Shown here: piece after piece, positions 7,165-15,337 of the stretch | How the letters are laid out: the number at the start of each line of letters is the position of its first letter | Position numbering within the stretch: the first letter of the stretch is position 1 | Source: an uncultured Spirochaetaceae bacterium | Lineage (GTDB): Bacteria; Spirochaetota; Spirochaetia; Treponematales; Treponemataceae | Reading direction: 5' to 3' | Assembly (NCBI GenBank): GCA_902799965.1 | Contig: CADCCO010000019.1 | Location: forward strand, 1-55,152 | Length of the DNA stretch: 55,152 nucleotides | The notes under the pieces: generated by a model | Told to the model about the DNA's origin: nothing | The model's input: the letters and a program-made list of their open reading frames with translations, nothing else | Database searches by the model: none | Position numbers and translations under genes: made by a program

Positions 7165-7896
7165 TTACCAGTTGTCGACCATGTCGTCTTCGTCGCGGTT
7201 TTCCATGTCGTAAAGGTCGGTAACGGCGCGAAGGTCGTCAAAGTAAACAAAGTATCGGCCACGGGCAAGAACCGGGTTGCAGTCAATTCTAAAGCCGCGG
7301 ATGCGCAAGCCAGGCCTGTCTCCGTGGTAGGCGCTTGACTGAACGATTCCGTGCTCTCCGTCCTCTGACGGCGGAACGGCCACTTGAAGGCGCTTCCATC
7401 CGCTAAAGCCAAGGTTTCCAAGATACAACTCAAAGTCGTGTCCAAAGTAATCCTGAACCAAAAGGTAAATGTCGTGGTTCTGGTTGCGGCCGGCAATCCA
7501 AACGCTTACAGTCTTTGTGATTCCTTCAATCGGAATCGGGCGGACGGCCGTGATGTAGATTGAGTTTACGCCGCGGCGGTAGAATTCAATCTTGCAGCCC
7601 AAAGCGTGGGTGTCAACCTGCTCCTCTTCGCCTTCAAGAGTCCTCTTGGCGGCGGGGCTTCCCTCGAACAAGCGGATTGTGGCCAAGCCGGCGTCGGGAG
7701 AAATGTGAATGTTCCAAGAGCCGTCGCGCTCAAATTTGTCCAAAGAAACTTCGCGCAAGGCGCTGGCGGCTGAGTCCGCTCCAACATTGTTGGGGTTGGG
7801 GTCGGCCAAGCTGGAATTTCCCTGGCTGTCGGCTTGGGCAAAAACAAAGCCCGCGGCCAAGGCGAAAGTCAATGCGGCAGTAATTATCTTTTTCAT
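7165..7896 (-). CDS. flaA2: FlaA-type flagellar filament outer-layer (sheath) protein, second copy
   Basis: 243 residues with a signal peptide cleaved after about residue 20 (GFVFAQA). The mature part contains FlaA hallmarks: WNIHISPDAGLATIR, KTVSVWIAGRNQNHDIYLLV, GNLGFSGWKRLQVAVP and the near C-terminal RYFVYFDDLRAVTD. FlaA proteins coat the FlaB core of spirochaete periplasmic flagella. It overlaps the upstream flaA by four bases (ATGA) and has GGAGAGG upstream, so both are co-translated at similar levels. A terminator follows. The symbol is tentative, since numbering varies between species. Confidence 0.88.
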   Translation of the reverse strand: MKKIITAALTFALAAGFVFAQADSQGNSSLADPNPNNVGADSAASALREVSLDKFERDGSWNIHISPDAGLATIRLFEGSPAAKRTLEGEEEQVDTHALGCKIEFYRRGVNSIYITAVRPIPIEGITKTVSVWIAGRNQNHDIYLLVQDYFGHDFELYLGNLGFSGWKRLQVAVPPSEDGEHGIVQSSAYHGDRPGLRIRGFRIDCNPVLARGRYFVYFDDLRAVTDLYDMENRDEDDMVDNW

Positions 7897-8669
7897 TTTT
7901 CCTCTCCTGAAGAGCCTGACGAAGATTCATTTGAACCGTCGCCGAAATCGGCGTCCTGAAGCTCGTAGCCGTCGAAAATGTTGGAAAGCGTGTATGTGGT
8001 GTACTTGATGTCGTCAAAGTAAACCATAAAGTCGTCAACGTATTCAGCGGGGTCTGTCGTAACGCGGAAGCCAACGAAAGTCATCTTGGCCGGGCCGCTT
8101 CTTAGGCGCGAGTGCTGGCGGATGTAGCCGGGCACCTTTACGATGACGTTGCGCCAGCCGTCAAAAGCCAAGTTTCCGGCGGGAAGAATGTGGACTGTTC
8201 CGTCCGCGTCGCGAACCAGCATGTCCAAGAAATACAAGTAGTGCGCGCCCCAAACCCAAAAGTCAAAGTGGGTCACGGTTCCCTCAAGGGGAATCTCAAA
8301 GGGCTTGTCGTCCTTTGTGGGATAAAGCTCGAACCAGTTGTCGCCCTTGCGGTTGAACTTGGTCTTAAGGCCCAAAACGGTGGGCTTTTCCTCGCTCGTG
8401 CGAAGAACGCGAAGAGAGTTGGGAATCGCCTCAAATGTTTGCATTACAGGATAGCCTTCCGCCACAAAGCGGCTGGCCTGGAAGGCCCAATTCCAGCTGG
8501 TCCTGACCCATTTTCCGTGTTCCCACATTGGCAAGTCCTGGCTGCCAATTTTGTCAAAATCATCGATAGTTATTGTCACTACGCTTTTAGAATTCGGCTG
8601 GGCGAAAGCCGCTGAACCGAATGCCAAAAGGAGGGACAGACTGGCAAGGACAAATATGCCTTTTTTCAT
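7893..8669 (-). CDS. flaA1: FlaA-type flagellar filament outer-layer (sheath) protein, first copy
   Basis: 258 residues with a signal peptide ending near residue 23 (FGSAAFAQP). The pattern VVTITIDDFDKI, then KWVRTSWNWAFQASRFVAEG, THFDFWVWGAHYLYFLDML, GNLAFDGWRNVIVKVPGYIRQ and YVDDFMVYFDDIKYTTY is typical of Treponema FlaA. It contributes to the sheath of periplasmic flagella. The C-terminal tail is acidic and serine-rich (GSNESSSGSSGEEK), which is an odd ending compared with the second copy. The ATG has AAGGAG six bases upstream. First gene of a two-gene operon. Confidence 0.9.
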   Translation of the reverse strand: MKKGIFVLASLSLLLAFGSAAFAQPNSKSVVTITIDDFDKIGSQDLPMWEHGKWVRTSWNWAFQASRFVAEGYPVMQTFEAIPNSLRVLRTSEEKPTVLGLKTKFNRKGDNWFELYPTKDDKPFEIPLEGTVTHFDFWVWGAHYLYFLDMLVRDADGTVHILPAGNLAFDGWRNVIVKVPGYIRQHSRLRSGPAKMTFVGFRVTTDPAEYVDDFMVYFDDIKYTTYTLSNIFDGYELQDADFGDGSNESSSGSSGEEK

Positions 8670-8724
8670 TCAGAACTCCTTGATTTCTTATCGGAATTTT
8701 TTTATTCGCAATAATAATTATGAT

Positions 8725-8754
8725 ATTATAACGCAAACTGCGCCATTTTGTCAA
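8725..8754 (-). promoter_or_regulatory. Sigma-70 consensus promoter of flaA1-flaA2
   Basis: TTGACA at 8754-8749, 18-base spacer, TATAAT at 8730-8725. This near-perfect housekeeping promoter agrees with reports that spirochaete flaA is sigma-70-dependent while flaB uses sigma-28. A CCGATAA string at 8694-8688 resembles a sigma-28 -10 but lacks a correctly spaced TAAA. Confidence 0.85.
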
Positions 8755-8776
8755 ACGAATTTTTGAAAAATTTTAA

Positions 8777-8804
8777 TTGAAAAAATTGGAAAAGGCGCTA
8801 CAAT
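8777..8804 (+). promoter_or_regulatory. Promoter of the GH5 gene
   Basis: TTGAAA at 8777-8782, 16-base spacer, TACAAT at 8799-8804. The gene's GGAGG follows at 8823 with the ATG at 8833, giving a leader of about 20 bases. Confidence 0.7.
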
Positions 8805-8832
8805 TAAAAAGGCAGATTGCAAAGGAGGCCTT

Positions 8833-10494
8833 ATGAAAAAAATTCTTTCTATATTGTTCGCGGCTCTGCTTTTATGCGGAACGGGATTGTCCGCGCAGGC
8901 GCAAAAAGTCCAAAAGACGCTCCCCTTTTCCAAGGGAATAAACATGCCGGTCTGGCTTGAGTCCAGCAGGCTGAACGTTCTTTTATATGGAAAAAAGGAC
9001 TTTGAGAACATAAAAAGCATGGGGGTCCAGGCTGTCCGCCTGCCAGTTTGGTTTGAAATATGGAACGAAGGCGCCCCCGAACACAAGGTTTCGCAGGAAT
9101 GCTTCGAGATGCTTGACAAGGCCATTGAATGGACGGGCGAGCTTGGAATGTTCCTTATATTGGACTTTCACAACGACTGCAACGGCTCTTCAAAGACCAA
9201 CCCAAAAATCGAGCAGGTTTTGCTTAAAGTTTGGCCCCAAATCGCCCAGCGCTACAAGGGAAAGGCAAGCCACGTCGTCTACGAAATCATGAACGAACCG
9301 CACTTTGCCACGGGGAACATTTCAGGCGACATAAAAAAGTGGGGAAAAATACAGGGGAACGTTTTAAAGGCGATCCGCGCGGTGGACCCAAGCCGCCTTG
9401 TGGTTGTAGGCGGAGGCGACTGGAATTCGCTGGCCTCAATGCTGGCCCTGCCCGACTACGCCGACGAAAATTTGATTTACAACTTCCACGACTACACGCC
9501 CTTTTTGTTCACCCACCAAGGAGCGCCCTGGACCGACCTAAAAAAAGTCACCGGCATTCCCTTCCCTTACTCCAAGGAAAAGATGCCCAAGCTGCCCAAC
9601 GGCGCGAGCGAAAGCGCGAGAAACTACTATAAAAACTACCAAAAGGATTCGGTAAAAGAAAACCTTTGCGCTCCGCTGGACAAGGCGGTTGAATTTGCCA
9701 ACAAGCGCAATTGCGCCCTTATGTGCAACGAGTTTGGCGTTTCGATGGTTTACGCCGACCCCGCCGAGCGCGCCAACTGGTACCGGCTAAAATGCGCTTG
9801 GATGGACGAGCGAAACATTTGCAGGACAAGCTGGGACTACATCCAGGAATTCGGCGTGTTCAAGTCCACCAGCGAAACGCGCTTTCCCGAAGACTTGAAC
9901 AAGGAAGTGGTCGAGGCGATGGGATTTAAGGTCCCGGCGGGCAAGGGCGAAAGCTGGTACAGCCAGGCGCGGAAGAGCGGCGACTGGACCATTTACAAAA
10001 ACGGTTCGGCGGGACTGGCGCGCGTCAACGCTTGGAGCGTTGACGGCTCGCTTGCCTCCAAAGAAGACGACGGGCAAAAATGCGTCCTTTTTAAGAGCTT
10101 GCTGCCGCACGGCAGCCTAGTCTTTTCGTTTGGGGAGGCAAGCGACCTCGGCGGCCTTGCGGCCGCCGGCGCGCGCCTTGAGTTTATGATTAAGAGCCGG
10201 GACAAGGCATTGGACCTTTCAGTTTATTTTAGGGACGCGCAAAGCAAAACATTTCCGTGGAGAGCCGCAAAAAACATAAAGGCGGCCGAGTTCAAGGCTG
10301 ACGGAGAATGGCATAAAGTTTCCGTTCCCTTGCAAAAGATGGCGGACATTGGCGGCTGGTCGACAAAGGAAAACGCTTGGAAAAACAGCGAAGGAAAGTT
10401 TGACTGGGCGCTTGTGGACGCGCTGGTCTTTGAAAACGGAAACTCCGCGTCCGCGAACGGCTTCGCGCTCAAAGACATCAAGCTCGCGCCGTGA
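8833..10494 (+). CDS. Secreted GH5-family endo-glycanase with C-terminal beta-sandwich domain
   Basis: 553 residues. A signal peptide ends near residue 22 (SAQAQKV). Residues about 33-375 are a GH5 (beta/alpha)8 barrel: GINMPVWLE, VRLPVWFEIW, the acid/base E155 in YEIMNEPH, NFHDYTPF and the nucleophile E300 in LMCNEFGV, followed by SWDYIQEFGVF. Residues about 385-553 form a second domain with alternating strands ending in FALKDIKLAP; it looks like a galactose-binding-like carbohydrate-binding module, but I cannot name its family. Likely substrate is beta-1,4-glucan or a related polysaccharide. Divergent from flaA, own promoter, no PUL-like neighbours. Confidence 0.88.
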   Translation: MKKILSILFAALLLCGTGLSAQAQKVQKTLPFSKGINMPVWLESSRLNVLLYGKKDFENIKSMGVQAVRLPVWFEIWNEGAPEHKVSQECFEMLDKAIEWTGELGMFLILDFHNDCNGSSKTNPKIEQVLLKVWPQIAQRYKGKASHVVYEIMNEPHFATGNISGDIKKWGKIQGNVLKAIRAVDPSRLVVVGGGDWNSLASMLALPDYADENLIYNFHDYTPFLFTHQGAPWTDLKKVTGIPFPYSKEKMPKLPNGASESARNYYKNYQKDSVKENLCAPLDKAVEFANKRNCALMCNEFGVSMVYADPAERANWYRLKCAWMDERNICRTSWDYIQEFGVFKSTSETRFPEDLNKEVVEAMGFKVPAGKGESWYSQARKSGDWTIYKNGSAGLARVNAWSVDGSLASKEDDGQKCVLFKSLLPHGSLVFSFGEASDLGGLAAAGARLEFMIKSRDKALDLSVYFRDAQSKTFPWRAAKNIKAAEFKADGEWHKVSVPLQKMADIGGWSTKENAWKNSEGKFDWALVDALVFENGNSASANGFALKDIKLAP

Positions 10495-10505
10495 GTTGGA
10501 GCGGT

Positions 10506-11219
10506 CTAGGAGCGGCTTTTTCCCAAGTAGGCTTCGCGGACTTTTTCGTCGGCCAAGAGGGACTCGCCGCTTCCGCTAAGGGTGATTTCGCCGGTTTCCA
10601 AAACGTATGCGGTGTCGGCCGCCTTTAGCGCCATGTTGGCGTTTTGCTCGATGAGCAAAATCGTCACGCCCTTTTTGTTGATTTCCTCGATTATCGAAAA
10701 TATTTGCTGAACGATCAATGGCGCCAAGCCAAGCGAAGGCTCGTCCATCATCAAAAGCCTGGGCCGGCTCATAAGCGCGCGGCCGACTGCGAGCATTTGC
10801 TGTTCGCCGCCGCTAAGGGTTCCGGCAAACTGCCAACTGCGCTCCTTTAGGCGCGGGAAAAGCTCGTAAACCCATTCAAGGTCTTTGGCGATTTCCGCCT
10901 TGTCGTTTCTAAGATACGCGCCGATTTTTAGGTTTTCGGCCACTGTAAGGTCTGTAAAGACGCGGCGGCCTTCCGGCGAAAGCGCGATTCTCCTTTTGCA
11001 AACCTTGTCGATTGAAAGGCCAAGAATTTCTTCGCCGTCAAATTTTATGCTTCCTGACTGCGCCTTGACCAAGCCGCTGATTGTTCTAAGCAGCGTGGAC
11101 TTTCCCGCGCCGTTGGCTCCGATAAGCGAAACGATTTTTTTGTCTTCCACCTTGAGGCTGATTCCGCGCAAGGCCTTGATTCCGCCGTAAGAAACGGAAA
11201 GGTTGTTGACTTCAAGCAT
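10506..11219 (-). CDS. livF: LivF, branched-chain amino-acid ABC transporter ATPase
   Basis: 237 residues. Walker A GANGAGKST, ABC signature LSGGEQQ, Walker B LLMMDEPSLGLAP and switch His in LLIEQNANMAL. The MLEVNNLSVSYGGIKAL start and the short length are typical of LivF. It pairs with LivG to energise LivHM uptake of leucine, isoleucine and valine. Last gene of livJHMGF; its start overlaps livG by eight bases. Such operons sometimes carry urea or amide ligands instead. Confidence 0.92.
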   Translation of the reverse strand: MLEVNNLSVSYGGIKALRGISLKVEDKKIVSLIGANGAGKSTLLRTISGLVKAQSGSIKFDGEEILGLSIDKVCKRRIALSPEGRRVFTDLTVAENLKIGAYLRNDKAEIAKDLEWVYELFPRLKERSWQFAGTLSGGEQQMLAVGRALMSRPRLLMMDEPSLGLAPLIVQQIFSIIEEINKKGVTILLIEQNANMALKAADTAYVLETGEITLSGSGESLLADEKVREAYLGKSRS

Positions 11220-12063
11220 TCTTGTCCTCCCCCAAATAAGCGGAAATTACGGCCGGGTCGCTTTGAACTTGCGCGGGCGTTCCCTTTGAAATGAGCGCGC
11301 CGAAATTCAAGACGTAAATTCTGTCGGAGATGTTCATTACCAAATCCATATGGTGCTCAATCATAAAGACCGTCAGCCTAAAGTCGTCGCGGATTTGCTG
11401 GATGAACTCAGTCAACTCCAAAGTTTCCTGCGGGTTCATTCCCGCGGCCGGCTCGTCAAGCAGCAAAAGCTGCGGCTTTGTGGCAAGAGCGCGCGCGATT
11501 TCAAGCCGCCGCTGCTGGCCGTACGGGAGCGAGGTACACAATTCGTCCTTAACGTCGTAAAGGCCGAATATGTTAAGGAGCTCCGACACTTCCTCGCGCT
11601 GGCGCTTTTCTTCCGCGCGGTTAAGGCGGAATGTGGCCGTCAAAAAGTTGGACGTGCGCCGGCAGTGCTTTGCGATTAAGATGTTGTCAAAGACGCTCTG
11701 GCTTTTCCACAAGCGGATGTTCTGGAAAGTGCGCGCGATTCCAAGGCGGGTGATTTTGTCGGGCGTAGGCTCGATCACTTTTGAATACTTTCCCCGCTCG
11801 GTTCCCGCGTAAAGCTTTTTCATTTTGCCGCGCGGATAGTTTTCGACGATTTCCTCTCCGTTAAAGTAAACCGCGCCGTTTGTGGGAGCGTAAACTCCCG
11901 TGACCACGTTAAAGGCTGTCGTCTTTCCCGCGCCGTTGGGGCCGATAAGGGAAACGATTTCACCCTTGTTTATTTCAAGCGAAAGGGAGTTTACGGCGAC
12001 GACGCCGCCGAATTGCATCGTTATGTCGCTAAGGCGCAAGACGTTTTGATTATGCTCGCTCAT
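11212..12063 (-). CDS. livG: LivG, branched-chain amino-acid ABC transporter ATPase
   Basis: 283 residues. Walker A GPNGAGKTT, signature LPYGQQRRLEIARALA, Walker B LLLLDEPAAGMNP and the BCA_ABC_TP C-terminal ending (NFGALISKGTPAQVQSDPAVISAYLGE) that marks LivG. A family-typical insertion at about residues 65-120 (NYPRGKMKKLYAG onward) is longer than in the Escherichia coli protein. Overlaps livM by four bases, so it is coupled. Partner of LivF on the cytoplasmic face. Confidence 0.93.
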   Translation of the reverse strand: MSEHNQNVLRLSDITMQFGGVVAVNSLSLEINKGEIVSLIGPNGAGKTTAFNVVTGVYAPTNGAVYFNGEEIVENYPRGKMKKLYAGTERGKYSKVIEPTPDKITRLGIARTFQNIRLWKSQSVFDNILIAKHCRRTSNFLTATFRLNRAEEKRQREEVSELLNIFGLYDVKDELCTSLPYGQQRRLEIARALATKPQLLLLDEPAAGMNPQETLELTEFIQQIRDDFRLTVFMIEHHMDLVMNISDRIYVLNFGALISKGTPAQVQSDPAVISAYLGEDKNA

Positions 12064-13172
12064 TTCGCGCCTCCATTTTTTGCGGCGGAGTTCTTCTTCG
12101 CGCGGCGCGCAAAAGCCTTTCGGATTCCGGCAAGCGAAAATTCGCTTTCGCCCATAATTCCCCGCTGATAGAAAATTACGATAAGCATAATGACAATGGC
12201 GAAGACGACCTTTCTAAAGCCCGGCTTTAAAAGGGGAACGTGGAAATCGCCTATCATCAAATTGTTGTTGTCCAAAAAGCGCAGCCACCATTCCGAGCAG
12301 GCGATGAAAAGCATTGAAGAAATGCAGCTGCCGGTGACGCTTCCGATTCCGCCGATTACGACGATGAGCAAAATTTCGTAGGTCATCGCCGACTTGAATT
12401 GGTTGGCTTGGATTGTCGTTTGGAACATCGCCAAAAGCGCGCCGGAGATTCCCGCGAAGAAAGAGGAAATCGTAAAGGCCAGGCGCTTGTGGCTTGCCAA
12501 GTTGATTCCCATAGCCTCGGCGGCAACTTCGTCGTCGCGTATCGCCTTAAAGGCGCGGCCGTAAGTTGAATTTATCAAAAGCACTATAAGCGCTATGCAG
12601 ATTCCCGACACCACAAAGGGAAAAAGCGTGGAGCGGAAAACCGGGTATTTTCTAAGCAAGTTTGAGCCGTTGGTGATCGCGCCCAATTTGTCCCACTGGA
12701 AAAGCGCGCGCATAATTTCGGCAAAGCCAAGCGTGGCGATGGCCAAATAGTCGCTCTTTAGGTGAAGGACGGGAAGCCCGATTAAAAAGGCGAAGACGGC
12801 CGCCACAAGGCCCGCGAGCAAGAGCGCCGCGAAAACCGGAATGGCGAACTGAATCGCGCCGCCGTCAAAGTATTGGTAGACCGCCGGGCGCAAAGCCACG
12901 GGAATCGTGAAGACGGCGTAAGTGTAGGCGCCTATCATCATAAAGCCCGCCTGCCCCAGCGAAAAAAGGCCGGTGAAGCCGTTCAGCAAATTCATCGAAA
13001 CGGCGACGAGCGCGTAAATGGCGCCTTTTTTTAAGACGGTGAAAAGCATCGAAGTTCTGGGAAGAACTTGCTCCAAGACAAAAATCAAGACGAGCGAAAA
13101 AACTATCAACGACGCGGAAACGGCCCAGTCGCGGATTTTTTGGCTTTTTGAAACGGCGTTGGAATCTTTCAT
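12060..13172 (-). CDS. livM: LivM, branched-chain amino-acid ABC permease
   Basis: 370 residues with about eight to ten membrane segments. Landmarks: MNLLNGFTGLFSLGQAGFMMIGAY, LKSDYLAIATLGFAEI and the coupling-helix region TYGRAFKAIRDDEVAAEAMGI, followed by the late GGIGSVTG motif. The C-terminus is basic and alanine-rich (RRAKKNSAAKNGGAK). Second permease of the liv system, three bases downstream of livH. Confidence 0.92.
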   Translation of the reverse strand: MKDSNAVSKSQKIRDWAVSASLIVFSLVLIFVLEQVLPRTSMLFTVLKKGAIYALVAVSMNLLNGFTGLFSLGQAGFMMIGAYTYAVFTIPVALRPAVYQYFDGGAIQFAIPVFAALLLAGLVAAVFAFLIGLPVLHLKSDYLAIATLGFAEIMRALFQWDKLGAITNGSNLLRKYPVFRSTLFPFVVSGICIALIVLLINSTYGRAFKAIRDDEVAAEAMGINLASHKRLAFTISSFFAGISGALLAMFQTTIQANQFKSAMTYEILLIVVIGGIGSVTGSCISSMLFIACSEWWLRFLDNNNLMIGDFHVPLLKPGFRKVVFAIVIMLIVIFYQRGIMGESEFSLAGIRKAFARRAKKNSAAKNGGAK

Positions 13173-13175
13173 GCT

Positions 13176-14057
13176 CTACACCTTGTCCGTGGCTTTTTCG
13201 CCAAAAATGCCCGTAGGCATGAACATCAAAACGAATATCAAAAGAACAAAAGTGAACGCGTCGCTGAAGGTCGTCCAGCCCAAGCCCTTGATGATGTTCT
13301 CGCAAACGCCGATGATAAAGGCTCCGATTACCGCGCCCGGAATCGAGCCGATTCCGCCAAAGACCGCGGCGACAAAGGCTTTTAAGCCGGGCATGGCTCC
13401 GACGGTCGGCGTGACTCCCGTGTAGTTTGAAAAGAACAAGAGGCTTCCGACAGCGGCCAAAAAAGTTCCGATTACAAAAGTGGTTGAGATTACCGCGTCC
13501 AGCTTTATGCCCATCAATTGCGCGGTCTCAAAGTCGCGCGAAACGGCGCGCATCGCCATGCCGATTTTTGAGCAGCGGATGAGCAAGACAAGCGCCGCGA
13601 CAAGAGCGATTGTAAGGAAAGGCGTTATGACGGTGACGCGCTTTGTCATAGCGCCGAAGATTTCTATTGAGTCGCTGATCCACGGAATGGGCGGATAGTA
13701 TTTTGTAAGTCCGCCCGTCACGTAGAGCGCGAGGTTTTGGATTAAGTAAGAAACGCCGATGGCGCTAATCATTACAGACATTCTTGGAGCCGTCCGCAAG
13801 GGCTTGTAGGCCGCGCGCTCGATTGCAAACCCGATCAACACCGTGACTAAAATCATCAGGGGAATCGAAACATAAAGAGGCAAAACCGTTGAGGCGTAAA
13901 CCAATATCAAGCCCGCCGCCATAAAAACGTCGCCGTGGGCAAAGTTTATCAGGCGCAAGATGCCATAGACCATTGTGTAGCCTATGGCGATCAAGGCGTA
14001 CTGCCCGCCGGTTGAAATTCCGGCGAGAATATATGGAAGAGAAGCGCCAGCGTTCAT
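13176..14057 (-). CDS. livH: LivH, branched-chain amino-acid ABC permease
   Basis: 293 residues, about eight membrane helices. The start GISTGGQYALIAIGYTMVYG, the INFAHGDVFM motif, the coupling helix GMAMRAVSRDFETAQLMGI and the final GGIGSIPGAVIGA are diagnostic for LivH. It follows the livJ-type gene with a one-base gap. Acts in the inner membrane with LivM. Confidence 0.93.
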   Translation of the reverse strand: MNAGASLPYILAGISTGGQYALIAIGYTMVYGILRLINFAHGDVFMAAGLILVYASTVLPLYVSIPLMILVTVLIGFAIERAAYKPLRTAPRMSVMISAIGVSYLIQNLALYVTGGLTKYYPPIPWISDSIEIFGAMTKRVTVITPFLTIALVAALVLLIRCSKIGMAMRAVSRDFETAQLMGIKLDAVISTTFVIGTFLAAVGSLLFFSNYTGVTPTVGAMPGLKAFVAAVFGGIGSIPGAVIGAFIIGVCENIIKGLGWTTFSDAFTFVLLIFVLMFMPTGIFGEKATDKV

Positions 14058-14058
14058 C

Positions 14059-15231
14059 TTACTTTACTGACTGAATGGCCACGAATTCCCACTGGCCAGT
14101 CTTGTTGTTGGCTCTCTTGACGTAAGCGACGTCGCGCTTGGCGTCTCCGATTTCGTTGAATTCAATCAAGCCGGTGATTCCGTTCCAGCGGACTTTGGGA
14201 AGCGCCTTTTTAATGTCGCTGCCCTTTGTGGAACCGGCAAGCTTAATCGCTTCCAAAGCCACATAGTAAGCGTCGTAAGCCATTACGGGGTTGGCGGCGA
14301 CAATGTCGTTTCCGCCGTTGTCGGTCAAGCGTGACGAGTCGGCGTTGAGCCAGTCGCGGAATTTGGCGACGAACGTCGCGATGTCCGCGTCCTCCGCGCC
14401 TTCGGCAAAGAAGGTCGTTACGCTGACTTCAACGTTGGTTCCCTTTACGGCGCCCAAGATTACGTTGGAATCCCAAGTGTCGCCGGCCAAAATGGGAAGT
14501 CCCAAGTTTTGGGTGTTGGCCTGCTCGATGATGAGCGCGGCGGCTTCGGTTGAAACCGGGGCGCAGAAAACGTCGGCCTTTTGGTTCTTGGCGTTGGCTA
14601 CGTAAGCGGCAAAGTCGCTTGTTCCTTCGGGGAATGTTTCAAAAACAACCTCGCCGCCGAGCTTTTTGAAAGCCTCGGTGAAGTAGTTTGAAAGTCCTAC
14701 AGAGTAGTCGTCGCCGAGCTTGGCGAGAACATAGGCTTTCTTGGCCTTGAACTTGTCTACGGCAAAGTTGGCCAAGACAGTTCCCTGGAAGGGGTCAAGG
14801 AAGCAAATGCGGAAGTAGTGGTCGTTGCCCAAAGTCACCTGCGGGTTTGTGCAAGTGATTCCGATGGCCGGAATGTCGGCGGCGGCGAACGTGTCGCTGG
14901 CCGCGATTGAAACGCCCGATCCGTAAGAGCCGAGGACTACAGAAACGCCCTTTGAAACCAGTTCGCTGGCGGCGGTGACGGCCTTGTCGTTTGAAGACTC
15001 GTTGTCAACGCGAATCAACTGAACCTTGTATTCCTTGTCGCCGATTTTGACTTTGGGCATTTCCTCGTTGGCGTAAATGGCGCCAAGAGTTTCCTGCTTT
15101 CCGCCCGCGCCGTTGTCGCCGGAAGCGGGTTCGTAAATTCCGATTTTAACTACAGCGTCTTTCGATCCGCCGCATGATGAAAAAGCGAGAAGAGCCAAGG
15201 CTCCCATCGCCGCGAAAATGATTTTTTTCAT
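14059..15231 (-). CDS. livJ: LivJ/LivK-type substrate-binding lipoprotein
   Basis: 390 residues from the ATG at 15231, which has GGAGGAGC upstream; an in-frame start at 15267 would put extra residues before the signal peptide. Lipobox LAFSSC at about residues 15-20, then a type-1 periplasmic-binding fold (VVKIGIYEPASGDNGAGG, VLGSYGSGVSIAASDTFAAA, PAIGITCTNP). It captures the ligand for LivHMGF, most likely branched-chain amino acids. First gene of the operon with its own promoter. Confidence 0.9.
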   Translation of the reverse strand: MKKIIFAAMGALALLAFSSCGGSKDAVVKIGIYEPASGDNGAGGKQETLGAIYANEEMPKVKIGDKEYKVQLIRVDNESSNDKAVTAASELVSKGVSVVLGSYGSGVSIAASDTFAAADIPAIGITCTNPQVTLGNDHYFRICFLDPFQGTVLANFAVDKFKAKKAYVLAKLGDDYSVGLSNYFTEAFKKLGGEVVFETFPEGTSDFAAYVANAKNQKADVFCAPVSTEAAALIIEQANTQNLGLPILAGDTWDSNVILGAVKGTNVEVSVTTFFAEGAEDADIATFVAKFRDWLNADSSRLTDNGGNDIVAANPVMAYDAYYVALEAIKLAGSTKGSDIKKALPKVRWNGITGLIEFNEIGDAKRDVAYVKRANNKTGQWEFVAIQSVK

Positions 15232-15257
15232 TTTGCTCCTCCAAAATTTTGGAAGAT

Positions 15258-15286
15258 AGTTTAACATTTTCTTGAAAAAAATTCAA
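15258..15286 (-). promoter_or_regulatory. Promoter of the liv operon with overlapping inverted repeat
   Basis: TTGAAT at 15286-15281, 17-base spacer, TAAACT at 15263-15258. The -35 is embedded in a perfect inverted repeat CTTGAA-ttttt-TTCAAG (15287-15271), a candidate operator for amino-acid-responsive control. CCAAAATTTTGG (15252-15241) lies next to the Shine-Dalgarno. Confidence 0.65.
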
Positions 15287-15290
15287 GCGG

Positions 15291-15332
15291 AACGCGGCTC
15301 CGTTGACCGCCAGCCGACTGGGAGCGTTTTGT
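15291..15332 (-). terminator. Imperfect hairpin after the FtsH-like gene, sharing the CGCTCCCAGTCG motif
   Basis: On the minus strand AACGCTCCCAGTCGGC starts six bases downstream of the gene's stop, and GGAGCCGCGTT closes an imperfect stem. A T7 tract follows only after several bases and belongs partly to the liv promoter. The core CTCCCAGTCG also occurs at 6939-6948 and 42927-42936, so this is one of a small dispersed family. Confidence 0.45.
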
Positions 15333-15337
15333 TTTTC

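Noticed and set aside
8687-8696. Sigma-28 promoter of flaA
   Set aside because: CCGATAA is present but a TAAA is not at the needed distance; a consensus sigma-70 promoter is just upstream.
15241-15255. Hairpin hiding the livJ Shine-Dalgarno
   Set aside because: CTTCC could pair with GGAGG, but the promoter predicts transcription from about 15251, so most of the 5' arm is not transcribed.
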